A stretch of DNA of 64,000 nucleotides from Raineyella sp034933565 (GTDB taxonomy: Bacteria; Actinomycetota; Actinomycetes; Propionibacteriales; Propionibacteriaceae), in contig NZ_JAYFNG010000002.1 of assembly GCF_034933565.1 (NCBI RefSeq), positions 124,001 through 188,000 of the forward strand, read 5' to 3'. Shown piece after piece: positions 31,420 through 40,525 of the stretch. Under the pieces are notes generated by a model. It was not told the origin of the DNA. It was given only the letters and a program-made list of their open reading frames with translations, and did not search any database. The first letter of the stretch is position 1. Every line of letters begins with the position of its first letter. A program made the translations under genes and the position numbers.

Positions 31420-34400
31420 ATGCAGCTGCACCGGCTGGCCCTGCGGGGCATCGGGCCGTTCCCCGACGAGTGCCTGATCGACCTGGACGCATTGGGCGCG
31501 GGTGGTCTGTTCCTGATCGAGGGGCCCACCGGCTCGGGCAAGTCGACCCTGCTCGATGCGGTCACCTTTGCTCTCTACGGCGGCCTGGCCGACTCGGCCG
31601 CCAGCGACGAACGGCTGCACTCCGCCCACGCCGGCGCGGAGGTGGAGCCGTACGTCGAGCTGGTGTTCTCCACCGGGGCGGGGGACTTCCGGATCTGGCG
31701 CCAGCCGAAGTACGAGCGCCCCAAGCAGCGGGGCACCGGCACCACCACACAGAACCAGCAGGTGAAGCTGTGGCGGCTCAGCCCCGGTGAGCTGGAGGAG
31801 GTGCTCGGCGGTGGCGAGGCGGGGCGGCTGGTGTCCAACCGGACCCAGGAGGTCGGCGCTGAGATCCCGGCACTGACCGGGCTGACCAAGGACCAGTTCA
31901 CCCAGACCGTGCTGTTGCCGCAGGGGAAGTTCGCCACGTTCCTGCGCTCGAAGCCCGATGACCGGCGGACCGTGCTGCAGCAGGTGTTCGGCACCGAGGT
32001 GTACGACCGGGTGCAGCGGCGGTTGATCGACGGAGCCAAGGCTCTGCGGAAGTCCCTGGAGGGCCACCGGGCGGCGATCGGGAAGGCCGCGGCCGTCTAC
32101 GGGAGCCGGCTCGGCGCCGAGACCGCGGACACGGCGACGCTGGAGACCACGGCGCTCGAAGGACGTGAGGCCGTCGTCCCGCGGTTGGAGGCCGATGCGG
32201 CCCGGCTGGCCGCCGAGGTGGCCCGGACCGGAGCCGTCGCCGAGGGGGCCGAGCTCGTCGAGGCGTCGGCGCGCCGCGCACTCGACCGGGCCGAGAAACT
32301 GGCGGAGGCCCTCCGGCGGCGGACGGACCTGCTGGCCCGCGACCGCTCGTTGACTGCCGGGGCCGCCGAGATCGTCGCACTGCGAGAACGGCTCGACCGG
32401 CACGCCGGCGCCGCGTCGGTGGTGCCGCTGGTGCCGGCCGCGGAGAAGGCGGCCGCCGCCCTGGCGGCAGCACTTGCCGCGGGCGAGGCGGAGGGCCTGC
32501 CGCTGACCGCGGGGGCCGGCACCGACGAGCAGCTCATCGCGCTGGCCGACCGCGAGGACGCCCACTACGCCGACAGCACCCGGACGGTCGGGGAGCTGGA
32601 GCCCTGGGTCGGCGTCGAGGCCGGTCTGTCGGCCCGCCGGCAGGGCTTGTCGACCCGCCGCGACCGACTGGTCACCCAGCGGGACGCCCTCACCCGGCGC
32701 CGCGCCGAGCTGGACGCCCGACCCGCCGCGGAAGCCGCACTGGACCAGCGGCTGTCCGCGCTGCGGGCGGACGCCGGGGATCTCGCGGCAGCGGAGCGGG
32801 AGACCGATCGTGCCCGTACTGCTCTGGCGGCGGCGAGCGGCGCCGAGAAGCTTGTCGGGGAGGTCGAGCAGTCGACGGCGACGTTCGCCCGCCTGCTGGC
32901 TGCCCAGGAGCGCGCTGACGCGACCGCACGGCAGCGCCGGCTCGACCGGTTCGCCGGGATGGCCGGGGAGATGGCCGCCGCGCTGCGTGACGGCGAGCCG
33001 TGTCAGGTCTGCGGCGCGACCACGCACCCCGCCCCTGCCCAGCAGGACGCCGCGCACGTCTCGGCCGAGGACGTCGAGGCGGCGGAGGAGGAGCGGACCC
33101 GGGCCGTGGCCGCGGTCTCTGCTCATCAGAGGGCCCATGCCGCGTTGCAGGAGCGGCTCGCCACCCGGCGCGCCGAGGCCGGTGGACTCGACGTCGCGGC
33201 GGCCACCGCGGCGCTCGGCGAGGCCGAGCAGGGGCAACGGCAGATCGTCGCCCGACACGACGAGATCGCCGTCCGGGAACAGGCGTTGCGCGATGTCCGG
33301 GCCGACACCCAACGGCTGGAGGCCGCGTGGACCCGGGACGAACAGGCCTGGGACCGTGCCGACCAGGACCTCGCCCACGATGCCGCCAGGCTCGAACAGG
33401 ACACCGACCGGTGCGCCGAGTTGCGCGGTGCGGAGGAGTCGGTCACCGACCGCGTCGCCGTGCTCCGCAGCCAGGCCACGGCCGCCCGTCACCGGGCCGA
33501 TGCGGCGCGGGCCGTGGTCCGCGCCCGCGCCGAGGAGCACAACGTCCGCCTCGCCCTCGACGCCGCCCTGGCCGATTCCCCCTTCGCCGATCCCGCCGCC
33601 GCCCGGGCCGCCCGACTGGAGCGGACCGCCGAGACCCAGGCCCAGGGCCGGGTGCGGGCGTACGACAAGGAACGCGACGCAGTCGACATCGGACTCGCCG
33701 AACTGTCCGCGCTGACCGGTGAGGAGGATCCCCGGTCGGAGGAGTGCAGGGCGGCGGCTGACGAGGCCCACGCCGCGGCCCGGAGCGCCACCTCGGCCGC
33801 TGACGCTGCCGCGACCCTGGCCGCCGATGTGGCCGAGGCACGCAACGCCCTGGAGGAAGCGATGGCGGCGTACGCCAGGGCGGCCGACAGCGGCCGGGCG
33901 CTGCTGCGGGTGTCCGACCTGGCCCAGGCGGGATCCCAGTCGCTGATCCGGACCGAACTGGCGACCTGGGTGCTGGTGCGCCGTTTCGAGGAGGTCGTCG
34001 CCGCGGCCAACGATCGGCTGCAGGTGATGTCCGACGGGCGCTACCTGCTGGAACGGGTCGACGACGAGGCGGGGCAGCGCTCCCACAAGCTCGGCCTGGG
34101 CCTGCAGGTGCTCGACCAGCTCACCGACCGGCCGCGCTCGCCCGGCACCCTGTCGGGCGGTGAGACGTTCTATGTCTCGCTGTCCCTGGCGCTCGGCCTG
34201 GCCGACATCGTCCGGGCCGAAGCCGGCGGGGTGGACCTCGACACCCTCTTCATCGACGAGGGCTTCGGGTCGCTCGACCCCTCGACCCTGGAGAACGTCA
34301 TGGCGGTCCTCGACGGGCTGCGGGCAGGCGGTCGTACGGTCGGGGTGATCAGCCACGTCGCGGACATGAAGGACCGCATCCCGGAGCGGATCAGCGTCCG

Positions 34401-34443
34401 GCGGCGACCGGACGGCTCCTCCACCCTGACCGTCACGGCCTGA
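31420..34443 (+). CDS. sbcC: Exonuclease subunit SbcC (Rad50-like ATPase)
   Basis: 1007 residues. Walker A is GPTGSGKSTLLDAVTFALYG (about 35-54), the Q-loop region LPQGKFATFLRSKPDDRR follows, and long coiled coils run through about 190-500 and 560-830. The zinc-hook CQVC (Cys 528 and 531) marks the apex. The C-terminal lobe has the ABC signature LSGGETFYVSLSLALGLAD and Walker B LFIDEGFGSLDPSTLENVM, ending with the H-loop ISHVADMKDRIPERI. It tethers DNA ends and gates the SbcD nuclease. The length is typical. Confidence 0.96.
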   Translation: MQLHRLALRGIGPFPDECLIDLDALGAGGLFLIEGPTGSGKSTLLDAVTFALYGGLADSAASDERLHSAHAGAEVEPYVELVFSTGAGDFRIWRQPKYERPKQRGTGTTTQNQQVKLWRLSPGELEEVLGGGEAGRLVSNRTQEVGAEIPALTGLTKDQFTQTVLLPQGKFATFLRSKPDDRRTVLQQVFGTEVYDRVQRRLIDGAKALRKSLEGHRAAIGKAAAVYGSRLGAETADTATLETTALEGREAVVPRLEADAARLAAEVARTGAVAEGAELVEASARRALDRAEKLAEALRRRTDLLARDRSLTAGAAEIVALRERLDRHAGAASVVPLVPAAEKAAAALAAALAAGEAEGLPLTAGAGTDEQLIALADREDAHYADSTRTVGELEPWVGVEAGLSARRQGLSTRRDRLVTQRDALTRRRAELDARPAAEAALDQRLSALRADAGDLAAAERETDRARTALAAASGAEKLVGEVEQSTATFARLLAAQERADATARQRRLDRFAGMAGEMAAALRDGEPCQVCGATTHPAPAQQDAAHVSAEDVEAAEEERTRAVAAVSAHQRAHAALQERLATRRAEAGGLDVAAATAALGEAEQGQRQIVARHDEIAVREQALRDVRADTQRLEAAWTRDEQAWDRADQDLAHDAARLEQDTDRCAELRGAEESVTDRVAVLRSQATAARHRADAARAVVRARAEEHNVRLALDAALADSPFADPAAARAARLERTAETQAQGRVRAYDKERDAVDIGLAELSALTGEEDPRSEECRAAADEAHAAARSATSAADAAATLAADVAEARNALEEAMAAYARAADSGRALLRVSDLAQAGSQSLIRTELATWVLVRRFEEVVAAANDRLQVMSDGRYLLERVDDEAGQRSHKLGLGLQVLDQLTDRPRSPGTLSGGETFYVSLSLALGLADIVRAEAGGVDLDTLFIDEGFGSLDPSTLENVMAVLDGLRAGGRTVGVISHVADMKDRIPERISVRRRPDGSSTLTVTA

Positions 34444-34558
34444 CTCCGGGTGTCCCGGCCCGACCGCGATCGGCAGGGCCTGAGCCTCACTGTCATGGCG
34501 TGACCTCGATCGGCAGGCCTGCCCCTGACCTGACCGGCACCGTCCGACGCACGCTCCC

Positions 34559-34564
34559 TAGGAT
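34559..34564 (+). promoter_or_regulatory. Leaderless -10 box for the NCS2 permease fusion
   Basis: TAGGAT, six bases, then the GTG at 34571. Confidence 0.5.
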
Positions 34565-34570
34565 CGATCC

Positions 34571-36499
34571 GTGACAACCACGACAGCCCCCGTGCGGCCC
34601 GTCGACCCGGTCGACGCCGTCCTTCCGCTCCCGAAGCTGACGATCCTCGGCGTCCAGCACGTCCTGGCCTTCTATGCCGGGGCGGTCATCGTGCCGCTGG
34701 TCATCTCGCAGGGCCTCGGCCTGTCGACCCAGGACACCATCCACCTGATCAACGCCGACCTGTTCACCTGCGGCATCGCATCGATCATCCAGTCGGCCGG
34801 GCTGGGCCGACGGATCGGCGTCCGTCTCCCGCTGCTGCAAGGGGTGACCTTCACGGCGGTGTCGCCGATCATCGCCATCGGCCTGGCCTCCGGTGGCGGC
34901 ACCCACGGGCTGGCCGCGGTCTACGGGTCGATCATCATCGCCGGGCTGGCGACCTTCTTCGGCGCCCCCTACTTCGCGAAGCTGCTGAAGTACTTCCCGC
35001 CGGTGGTCACCGGCACCCTGCTCACCGTGATGGGCACCACCCTGATCGGCGTGGCCGCCGGCGACGTGGTCCGCTGGGGGCAGACCGACCCGGCGAGGAT
35101 GGGTCCCGGCCTGCTCTATGCGTTCGGGACGCTCGCGGTGATCGTCCTGGTGCAACGGCTCTTCAAGGGCTTCATGGCCACCATCTCGGTGCTCATCGGC
35201 CTGGTCATCGGCACCGCCGTCGCGGCGACGCTGGGCCACGCCGATTTCTCCGGGGTGGCGAGCGCCGCCCCGATCGGCATCACCGCACCGTTCTTCTTCG
35301 GCTGGCCCGCCTTCTCCCTCACCGGTGCCATCTCGATGATCATCGTGATGGCGATCACCGCGGTCGAGACCACCGGCGACGTGTTCGCCACCGGTGAGAT
35401 CGTCGGCAAGCGGATCACCCCGCGGCACATCGCCGCCGCGTTGCGCGCCGACGGCCTGTCGACCACCCTGGGTGGCGTCCTCAACTCCTTCCCGTACACC
35501 TGTTTCGCCCAGAACGTCGGCCTGGTCCGGCTCACCCGGGTGAAGTCGCGCTGGGTCGTCACCGCGGCAGGGGTCATCATGATCGTCCTCGGCCTGCTGC
35601 CGAAGGCCGGCGCGATCGTCGCCGCGATCCCGGCGCCGGTGCTGGGCGGCGCGTCCCTGGCGATGTTCGCCAACGTCGCCGTCGTGGGCATCCAGACGCT
35701 CGGCAAGGTCGACATGCACGACAACCGCAACGCGGTGATCGTGTCGACCTCGATCGGCCTGGCGATGCTGGTCACCCTGCAGCCGACCATCGCGCAGGCG
35801 GTGCCGTCCTGGCTGCAGATCATCTTCGGCTCCGGCGTCACCCTCGGCTCGATCGTCGCGATCATCCTCAACCTGCTGTTCTTCCACGTCGGCCGGCGCA
35901 CCGGACCGGACGTGGCGATGGCCCACGGCAGGCCGGTCCGCCTGGACGAGGTGAACGCGATGTCCGAGGACGAGTTCGTCGCGGCGTTCGGCGGGCTGTT
36001 CCCGGTCACCTGGCCGGTCGCCCGCGCCTGGGAGGACCGCCCGTTCGAGAGTACCGAGGAGCTGCGCGAGGCCTTCCAGCAGGTCGTGCTGTCCGCCTCC
36101 GCCGAGGAGCAGCGGGCGCTGATCGACAGCTACCACGACATCGCCGAGCTCGTCCTCACCGACCCCGAGGAGGCCACCGCGGACGTCCGGGCCCTGCAGG
36201 AGACCGGATCGCTGGCCGTCGACCGCCTCGACGACCGGGACCGTCAGGAGATCGCCGCCCTCAGCCAGGCCTTCCGGGAGCGCCACGGCATGCCCTGGGT
36301 GGTCTGCCTGGCCAACCTGGCCAGCCGTGACCAGCTCGTCGGTGACGGCTGGCACCGGGTGGCCAGCTCCCCGACCCGTGAACTCGTCACCGCCATCACC
36401 GAGATCGGCCACATCGCCGACGCCCGGTTCGATGCCCTGGTGGCGGACGCCAACCCGATCCGGTCGGCCTGGGCGCGGAAGTTCGAACAACTCAACTGA
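34571..36499 (+). CDS. NCS2 nucleobase/urate permease fused to OHCU decarboxylase
   Basis: 642 residues. Residues 1-440 are an NCS2 (xanthine/uracil/urate) permease with about 14 helices: QHVLAFYAGAVIVPL in helix 1, AVETTGDVFATGEIVG (about 264-279) carrying the substrate Glu, and QNVGLVRLTRVKSR (about 314-327), the family signature. Residues 455-642 form a second domain that I read as 2-oxo-4-hydroxy-4-carboxy-5-ureidoimidazoline decarboxylase, the last enzyme from urate to allantoin: VNAMSEDEFVAAFGGLF, LIDSYHDIAEL with the expected catalytic His (H522), RHGMPWVVCL and TAITEIGHIADARFDALV. The fusion predicts that the substrate is urate. Neither uricase nor HIU hydrolase genes are nearby. The GTG is set by TAGGAT plus six bases. 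Confidence 0.88.
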   Translation: MTTTTAPVRPVDPVDAVLPLPKLTILGVQHVLAFYAGAVIVPLVISQGLGLSTQDTIHLINADLFTCGIASIIQSAGLGRRIGVRLPLLQGVTFTAVSPIIAIGLASGGGTHGLAAVYGSIIIAGLATFFGAPYFAKLLKYFPPVVTGTLLTVMGTTLIGVAAGDVVRWGQTDPARMGPGLLYAFGTLAVIVLVQRLFKGFMATISVLIGLVIGTAVAATLGHADFSGVASAAPIGITAPFFFGWPAFSLTGAISMIIVMAITAVETTGDVFATGEIVGKRITPRHIAAALRADGLSTTLGGVLNSFPYTCFAQNVGLVRLTRVKSRWVVTAAGVIMIVLGLLPKAGAIVAAIPAPVLGGASLAMFANVAVVGIQTLGKVDMHDNRNAVIVSTSIGLAMLVTLQPTIAQAVPSWLQIIFGSGVTLGSIVAIILNLLFFHVGRRTGPDVAMAHGRPVRLDEVNAMSEDEFVAAFGGLFPVTWPVARAWEDRPFESTEELREAFQQVVLSASAEEQRALIDSYHDIAELVLTDPEEATADVRALQETGSLAVDRLDDRDRQEIAALSQAFRERHGMPWVVCLANLASRDQLVGDGWHRVASSPTRELVTAITEIGHIADARFDALVADANPIRSAWARKFEQLN

Positions 36500-36674
36500 C
36501 CGGGCGACGCGGGCGGGCGGCCCGGGCGGGCGACCCGGACAGACGACACAATCGGACGATCCGGCAGAATCACTTGATCGGACAACCGGCCGGACGGCCA
36601 CAGAGGACAACCGGACGGGACAATCGGACGAGATGGCCGGAGGGGCCGGTCGGACGACCACAGGAGGAGGAACA

Positions 36675-37589
36675 GTGCGATTCGCAGTGATCGGGGCCGG
36701 CGGCCTCGGCGGGTTCTTCGGGGGGCTGCTCGCGGCCGGCGGGCACGAGGTCCACTTCGTGGTGCGGGGGCGTACGTTGAGCGCCCTGCTCAGCACCGGA
36801 CTGAGCATCACCGGCGGATTCAGTGCCCGGGTCGACCGGGTGCAGGCGACCGACGACGCCCGGACCATCGGCCACGTCGACGTGGTGCTGGTCGCTGTCA
36901 AGGCCGGCCAGCTGCCCGACATTGCCCACCAGTTGCCACCGCTGGTCGGGCCACAGACGCTGGTCATCACCATGCAGAACGGTGTCGACGCTCCCGACCT
37001 CGTCGCCGCCACGGTCGGCCGCGAGCACGTCGCGCCCGGGGTGGTGCGGATCTTCACCCAGCTCGACGAACCCGGCCGGATCAGCCACCACGGCGGTCCC
37101 GGCTCGATCACCTTCGCCGGCTGGGACAACGTCGAGACCCCGCTGGTCGAGGCCACTCGCGCCGCCTTCCAGGCGGTGGGGATCGAGGCCCCCGAGCCGG
37201 CGGACATCTGGGTGGACCTGTGGGCCAAGGCGATGTTCATCATCCCCACCGGCGCCCTCGGTGCCCTCAGCGGGCAGCCGTTGGGCGTGCTGCGCACCGC
37301 GCTGCGTGACGAGCTCGCCGCCTGCATCGCCGAGGTCGAGGCCCTGGGCCGGGCCCGCGGTGTGGCCCTGCCGCCCGATGCGGTGGCCCGTACGCTCGCC
37401 TTCATCGACCAGCAGCCGACCGACGCGACCGCCTCGCTGCAGCGCGACCTGCTGGCGGACCGGCCCTCCGAGCTGGACGGTCAGGTCGGCGCCGTGGTCC
37501 GGATCGGGCGCCAGCTCAGGGTGCCCACGCCGCGCCACGCCCTGATGTACGCCGTGCTGTCGCTGCGGGAGCAGGCCGCCCGGGCCTGA
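36675..37589 (+). CDS. Ketopantoate reductase family protein
   Basis: 304 residues. N-terminal Rossmann motif VIGAGGLGGFFGGLLAAGGHEV with the NADP-type loop VVRGRTL; then VVLVAVKAGQLPDI, ITMQNGVDAPDLVA, and the C-terminal helical domain with DLWAKAMFIIPTGALGALSGQPLG, where the Lys is expected to be catalytic. The standard reaction reduces 2-dehydropantoate in pantothenate synthesis, but the family contains many paralogues on other substrates, and no other pantothenate genes are nearby. The GTG follows GGAGGAGG by four bases; longer frames upstream are repeat-derived. Confidence 0.85.
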   Translation: MRFAVIGAGGLGGFFGGLLAAGGHEVHFVVRGRTLSALLSTGLSITGGFSARVDRVQATDDARTIGHVDVVLVAVKAGQLPDIAHQLPPLVGPQTLVITMQNGVDAPDLVAATVGREHVAPGVVRIFTQLDEPGRISHHGGPGSITFAGWDNVETPLVEATRAAFQAVGIEAPEPADIWVDLWAKAMFIIPTGALGALSGQPLGVLRTALRDELAACIAEVEALGRARGVALPPDAVARTLAFIDQQPTDATASLQRDLLADRPSELDGQVGAVVRIGRQLRVPTPRHALMYAVLSLREQAARA

Positions 37590-37609
37590 AGCGGATCCGC
37601 CCCAGGCTT

Positions 37610-37698
37610 GCCACAGGCCTGACACGGACCGGACTCAGGCCTGCCACGGACCGGACTCAGGCCTGCCACGGGCCCGACTCAGGCCTGCCACGGACCGG
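37610..37698. repeat. 22-base tandem repeats after the reductase gene
   Basis: Units of the type GGACTCAGGCCTGCCACGGACC start at 37632, 37654 and 37676, with a degenerate copy before them. Non-coding, between the reductase gene and the tetR operator. Confidence 0.75.
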
Positions 37699-37753
37699 AG
37701 CGGGTCCGACGCGGACCGGCCCCTCGCCGCTCCGGCATCTCCGGGCCTGCGCG

Positions 37754-37805
37754 CTGTACCCAGAGGGTCTGTACCTGGAGATTCTGTACCTAGAGGTATG
37801 TACAG
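37754..37805 (+). promoter_or_regulatory. Iteron operator of the TetR-GAPDH operon
   Basis: Three 15-base direct repeats beginning CTGTACC (37754, 37769, 37784) run straight into an inverted GTACAG (37800-37805), which overlaps the TACAGT -10 box. The last repeat plus GTACAG forms a palindromic unit. This is the expected place for an autoregulatory TetR site. Confidence 0.6.
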
Positions 37806-37806
37806 T
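37801..37806 (+). promoter_or_regulatory. Leaderless -10 box for tetR-gap
   Basis: TACAGT, six bases, then the ATG at 37813, embedded in the operator repeats. Confidence 0.5.
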
Positions 37807-37812
37807 GGACAC

Positions 37813-38436
37813 ATGGATTCGCGGGAGCGACTCATCGTCGCGATGAGTGACCTGATGTGGGAGCGCGGCTATGCCGCCACGAGTCCTCGTGACGTCCGCG
37901 CCCGCTCCGGCGTCGGCCAGGGCAGCATGTACCACCATTTCCCGAGCAAGCGGGACCTCGCCCTGGCTGCGTTGGAGCGCAACTGTCAGGAGTCGTTGCC
38001 CGGCACCGCGGATCCGCTCAGTGCCCCCGGCGACCCGCTGGAGAAGCTCGCCGAGCACATGACCCGACCGCGGGAGGCGCTCAAGGGCTGCAAGGTCGGC
38101 CGGATGACGCAGGACCCGCTGGTCGCGTCGGACCCCGGGCTGCTGGCCCCCGTGGCGGACGCCTTCGACACGGTGCACCGCATCCTGGTCACCGTCATCC
38201 GTGAGGCGGTCGACGCCGGGGAACTGCCGGCCGACACCGATCCCGACCGGATCGCCTCCCTGCTGCAGGCCACCATCCAGGGTGGCTACGTCCTCGCCAT
38301 CGCCCGGCAGGACCGGGCCCCGTACGACCAGGCCGTCGCCGGCGCGGTCGACCTGCTCCGCGCCGCAGCACCCGGTGCAGCACCCATCCCTGCGGTATCG
38401 ACCTCCACCCCATCCCACAGAAAGGTACGGGCATGA
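37813..38436 (+). CDS. TetR-family transcriptional regulator
   Basis: 207 residues. The N-terminal helix-turn-helix spans about 5-52 (RLIVAMSDLMWERGYAATSPRDVRARSGVGQGSMYHHFPSKRDLA), the classical TetR pattern. The C-terminal ligand domain has one Cys (LKGCKVGRM, near residue 93) in a TetR_C-like stretch. It is co-translated with a GAPDH gene through an ATGA overlap, so it probably controls that gene; the iteron operator lies directly before it. The ligand is unknown; a redox or aldehyde signal is possible but speculative. The second Met was chosen because of the TACAGT spacing. Confidence 0.88.
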   Translation: MDSRERLIVAMSDLMWERGYAATSPRDVRARSGVGQGSMYHHFPSKRDLALAALERNCQESLPGTADPLSAPGDPLEKLAEHMTRPREALKGCKVGRMTQDPLVASDPGLLAPVADAFDTVHRILVTVIREAVDAGELPADTDPDRIASLLQATIQGGYVLAIARQDRAPYDQAVAGAVDLLRAAAPGAAPIPAVSTSTPSHRKVRA

Positions 38437-39437
38437 CCGTACGCATCGGTATCAACGGATTCGGCCGGATCGGGCGCACCTACCTGCGCGCCGCCCTGGC
38501 CAACAGCGCAGACGTCGAGGTGGTCGCCGTCAACGACCTCACCGACGCCGCCACCCTCGCCACCCTGCTCGAATGGGACTCCGTCAGCGGCCACCTCGAC
38601 GGCGTCTCCGCCCACGGCGGCGACCTGCAGGTCGGCGACCGTCTCGTCCGCGTCTTCTCCGAGGCCAACCCGGCGGGCATCCCGTGGGGTGACGTCGGCG
38701 CCGACGTGGTGATCGAGTCCACCGGCCGGTTCACCGACGGTGGCAAGGCGCTGGCCCACCTGGAGGGTGGTGCCCGCAAGGTCATCATCTCCGCCCCGGC
38801 CAAGGGCGACGTCCCGATGTTCGTCCTGGGCGTGAACGATGACGCCCTCGACCCGGCCGCCAGCGACGTCTTCTCCAACGGTTCCTGCACGACCAACTCG
38901 CTGGCGCCGCTGGCCAAGGTGCTCAACGACACCTTCGGTGTCGAGAGCGGGCTGATGACCACCGTGCACGCCTACACCGGCGACCAGCGCCTGCTCGACG
39001 CGCCGCACAAGGACCTGCGAAGGGCCCGGGCCGCGGCCGTGTCCACCGTCCCGACCTCCTCGGGCGCCGCCAGGGCGATCGGCAAGGTCATCCCGGAGCT
39101 CGACGGGTTGCTGACCGGCTTCGCCCTGCGTGTGCCGGTGCCGGTCGGCTCGATCACCGACCTGACCGTCGTCCTGAAGCGGGAGGCCGGCGTCGACGAG
39201 ATCAACGCCGCCTTCCGGGAGGCCGCGGCGGACGGCCCGCTGTCCCACGTCCTGCAGTACTCCGAGGCGCCGCTGGTGTCGCACGACATCGTCGGCAACC
39301 CGCACTCCTCGATCTTCGTCGCGCCGCTGACCGAGGTCGTCGGCCGCCAGGCCAAGGTGCTCGGCTGGTACGACAACGAGTGGGGCTTCTCCAACCGGCT
39401 GGTCGAGTTCTCCGAGCGGATCGGGCAGGCCCTCTGA
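38433..39437 (+). CDS. gap: Glyceraldehyde-3-phosphate dehydrogenase, type I
   Basis: 334 residues. NAD-binding INGFGRIGRTYLR, the NAD-selective Asp in AVNDLTD, the catalytic Cys in SNGSCTTNSLAPL (about 148-160), HAYTGDQRLLDAPHKDLRRAR and the C-terminal WYDNEWGFSNRLVEF are all in place. It oxidises glyceraldehyde-3-phosphate to 1,3-bisphosphoglycerate. Unlike the usual glycolytic gene it is not followed by pgk and tpi but is coupled to a TetR regulator, suggesting a second, regulated copy or a related aldehyde-phosphate dehydrogenase. The DAPHKDLRR loop appears one residue shorter than in common GapA (DGPHRKDLRR). A strong terminator follows. Confidence 0.92.
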   Translation: MTVRIGINGFGRIGRTYLRAALANSADVEVVAVNDLTDAATLATLLEWDSVSGHLDGVSAHGGDLQVGDRLVRVFSEANPAGIPWGDVGADVVIESTGRFTDGGKALAHLEGGARKVIISAPAKGDVPMFVLGVNDDALDPAASDVFSNGSCTTNSLAPLAKVLNDTFGVESGLMTTVHAYTGDQRLLDAPHKDLRRARAAAVSTVPTSSGAARAIGKVIPELDGLLTGFALRVPVPVGSITDLTVVLKREAGVDEINAAFREAAADGPLSHVLQYSEAPLVSHDIVGNPHSSIFVAPLTEVVGRQAKVLGWYDNEWGFSNRLVEFSERIGQAL

Positions 39438-39542
39438 GCCACCCGCCGCCCCGGTTGCCGGCTGACCCGCCCACTCACCGCCGGCCCACCCGCCACCGAT
39501 CCGGCGCCGACCCGCCCATCAGCATGCTGCGCGGGTCGGTGG

Positions 39543-39581
39543 CCATCACCCCGCCGCCCGGACCGGCCGGCGGGGTGATGG
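39543..39581. terminator. Bidirectional terminator between gap and the DUF5134 gene
   Basis: Perfect 14-base arms, CCATCACCCCGCCG and CGGCGGGGTGATGG, around an 11-base loop, followed by TTTCCCC. It lies between convergent genes and can serve both. Confidence 0.75.
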
Positions 39582-39592
39582 TTTCCCCGGGT

Positions 39593-40525
39593 TCAGAAGG
39601 ACAGCAGCTTCATCCAGGGCAGGATCGGCGTCATCAGGCCGGTCGACATCCAGAACATGCCGAAGTTCATCGCAAAGCCGGCCAGGGCGGCGAGCCGGAA
39701 CGTGCTCGATCCGGCCGGGCGCACCTCGTGACAGACGACCGACTCCTGGGTCTGCTCGACGGTGCGCGTCGTGGTGTGCTCGGCACCGGTGGCGGCCGGG
39801 ACGCTGTCGGCGGACGGAGCGGTGCCGGCACCGACCGCCGCGGAGTGGTCATGCCCGCCGAGATGGCCTGCCCGGTCCCCTGCGGTGAGATCGTTCTCCG
39901 CCGGGGCGGGACGTACGGCCGTGACCAGGTCGCGGATAGCGGCGATCAGCAGGTAGAGCATGAACGGGATGCCGACCAGGGCGACGAACCACACCGAGCC
40001 GCCGGGCTGCGAGGCCGCGGCCATCGGGCTCATGCCGGCGTTGCCGCTCATCCCACCCATGCCGGACATGCCGCCCGCCCCGGGCGTGGCGCCCATGCCG
40101 GGCATCCCGCCCATCGAGCCCGAGCCGGCCGTGCCGGAGCTGCCGTGCTGCATGGTCGCGCTCATCAGCGGCATCTTGATCACCATGCCGGTCAGGTGCC
40201 AGGCCATCGCGCCGAACATCGCGGCGTGGCCGAGGTAGTGACCACGGGCCTCCCGGCGGACGACGGCCAGGCCGACGAACCACGCCACCGACAGCACGAA
40301 GACCGCGATCAGCACCGGGCCGCCGACCAGGTGCACGAACGGGCGCCACGTCACGGTCGGCACCATCACCAGCATCACCAGCGACATCACCAGGTGCAGC
40401 GAGTTGGAGACGCGCTGCGTACGGTCCTGGGGTCGGGTGAGTTCGTAGATCGACCATGCGGTGCAGAACAGGAACAGGATCAACAGCGAGACGAATTTCA
40501 CCGGTGTGTCGGCGAGCGTGAACAT
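39593..40525 (-). CDS. DUF5134 membrane protein with Met/Gly-rich loop
   Basis: 310 residues with helices at about 9-27, 41-60, 64-88, 101-118, 183-200 and 282-305. Between the fourth and fifth helices lies a Met/Gly-rich loop (about 128-170: MGGMPGMGATPGAGGMSGMGG and more) with a nearby HGSSG; between the fifth and sixth is a HLGGHDHS stretch and a Cys-His pair (VVCHEV). DUF5134 has no assigned function. Met- and His-rich segments of this kind often bind copper in other proteins, which is only a suggestion here. Start ATG with GAGGAGG six bases upstream. Confidence 0.8.
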   Translation of the reverse strand: MFTLADTPVKFVSLLILFLFCTAWSIYELTRPQDRTQRVSNSLHLVMSLVMLVMVPTVTWRPFVHLVGGPVLIAVFVLSVAWFVGLAVVRREARGHYLGHAAMFGAMAWHLTGMVIKMPLMSATMQHGSSGTAGSGSMGGMPGMGATPGAGGMSGMGGMSGNAGMSPMAAASQPGGSVWFVALVGIPFMLYLLIAAIRDLVTAVRPAPAENDLTAGDRAGHLGGHDHSAAVGAGTAPSADSVPAATGAEHTTTRTVEQTQESVVCHEVRPAGSSTFRLAALAGFAMNFGMFWMSTGLMTPILPWMKLLSF

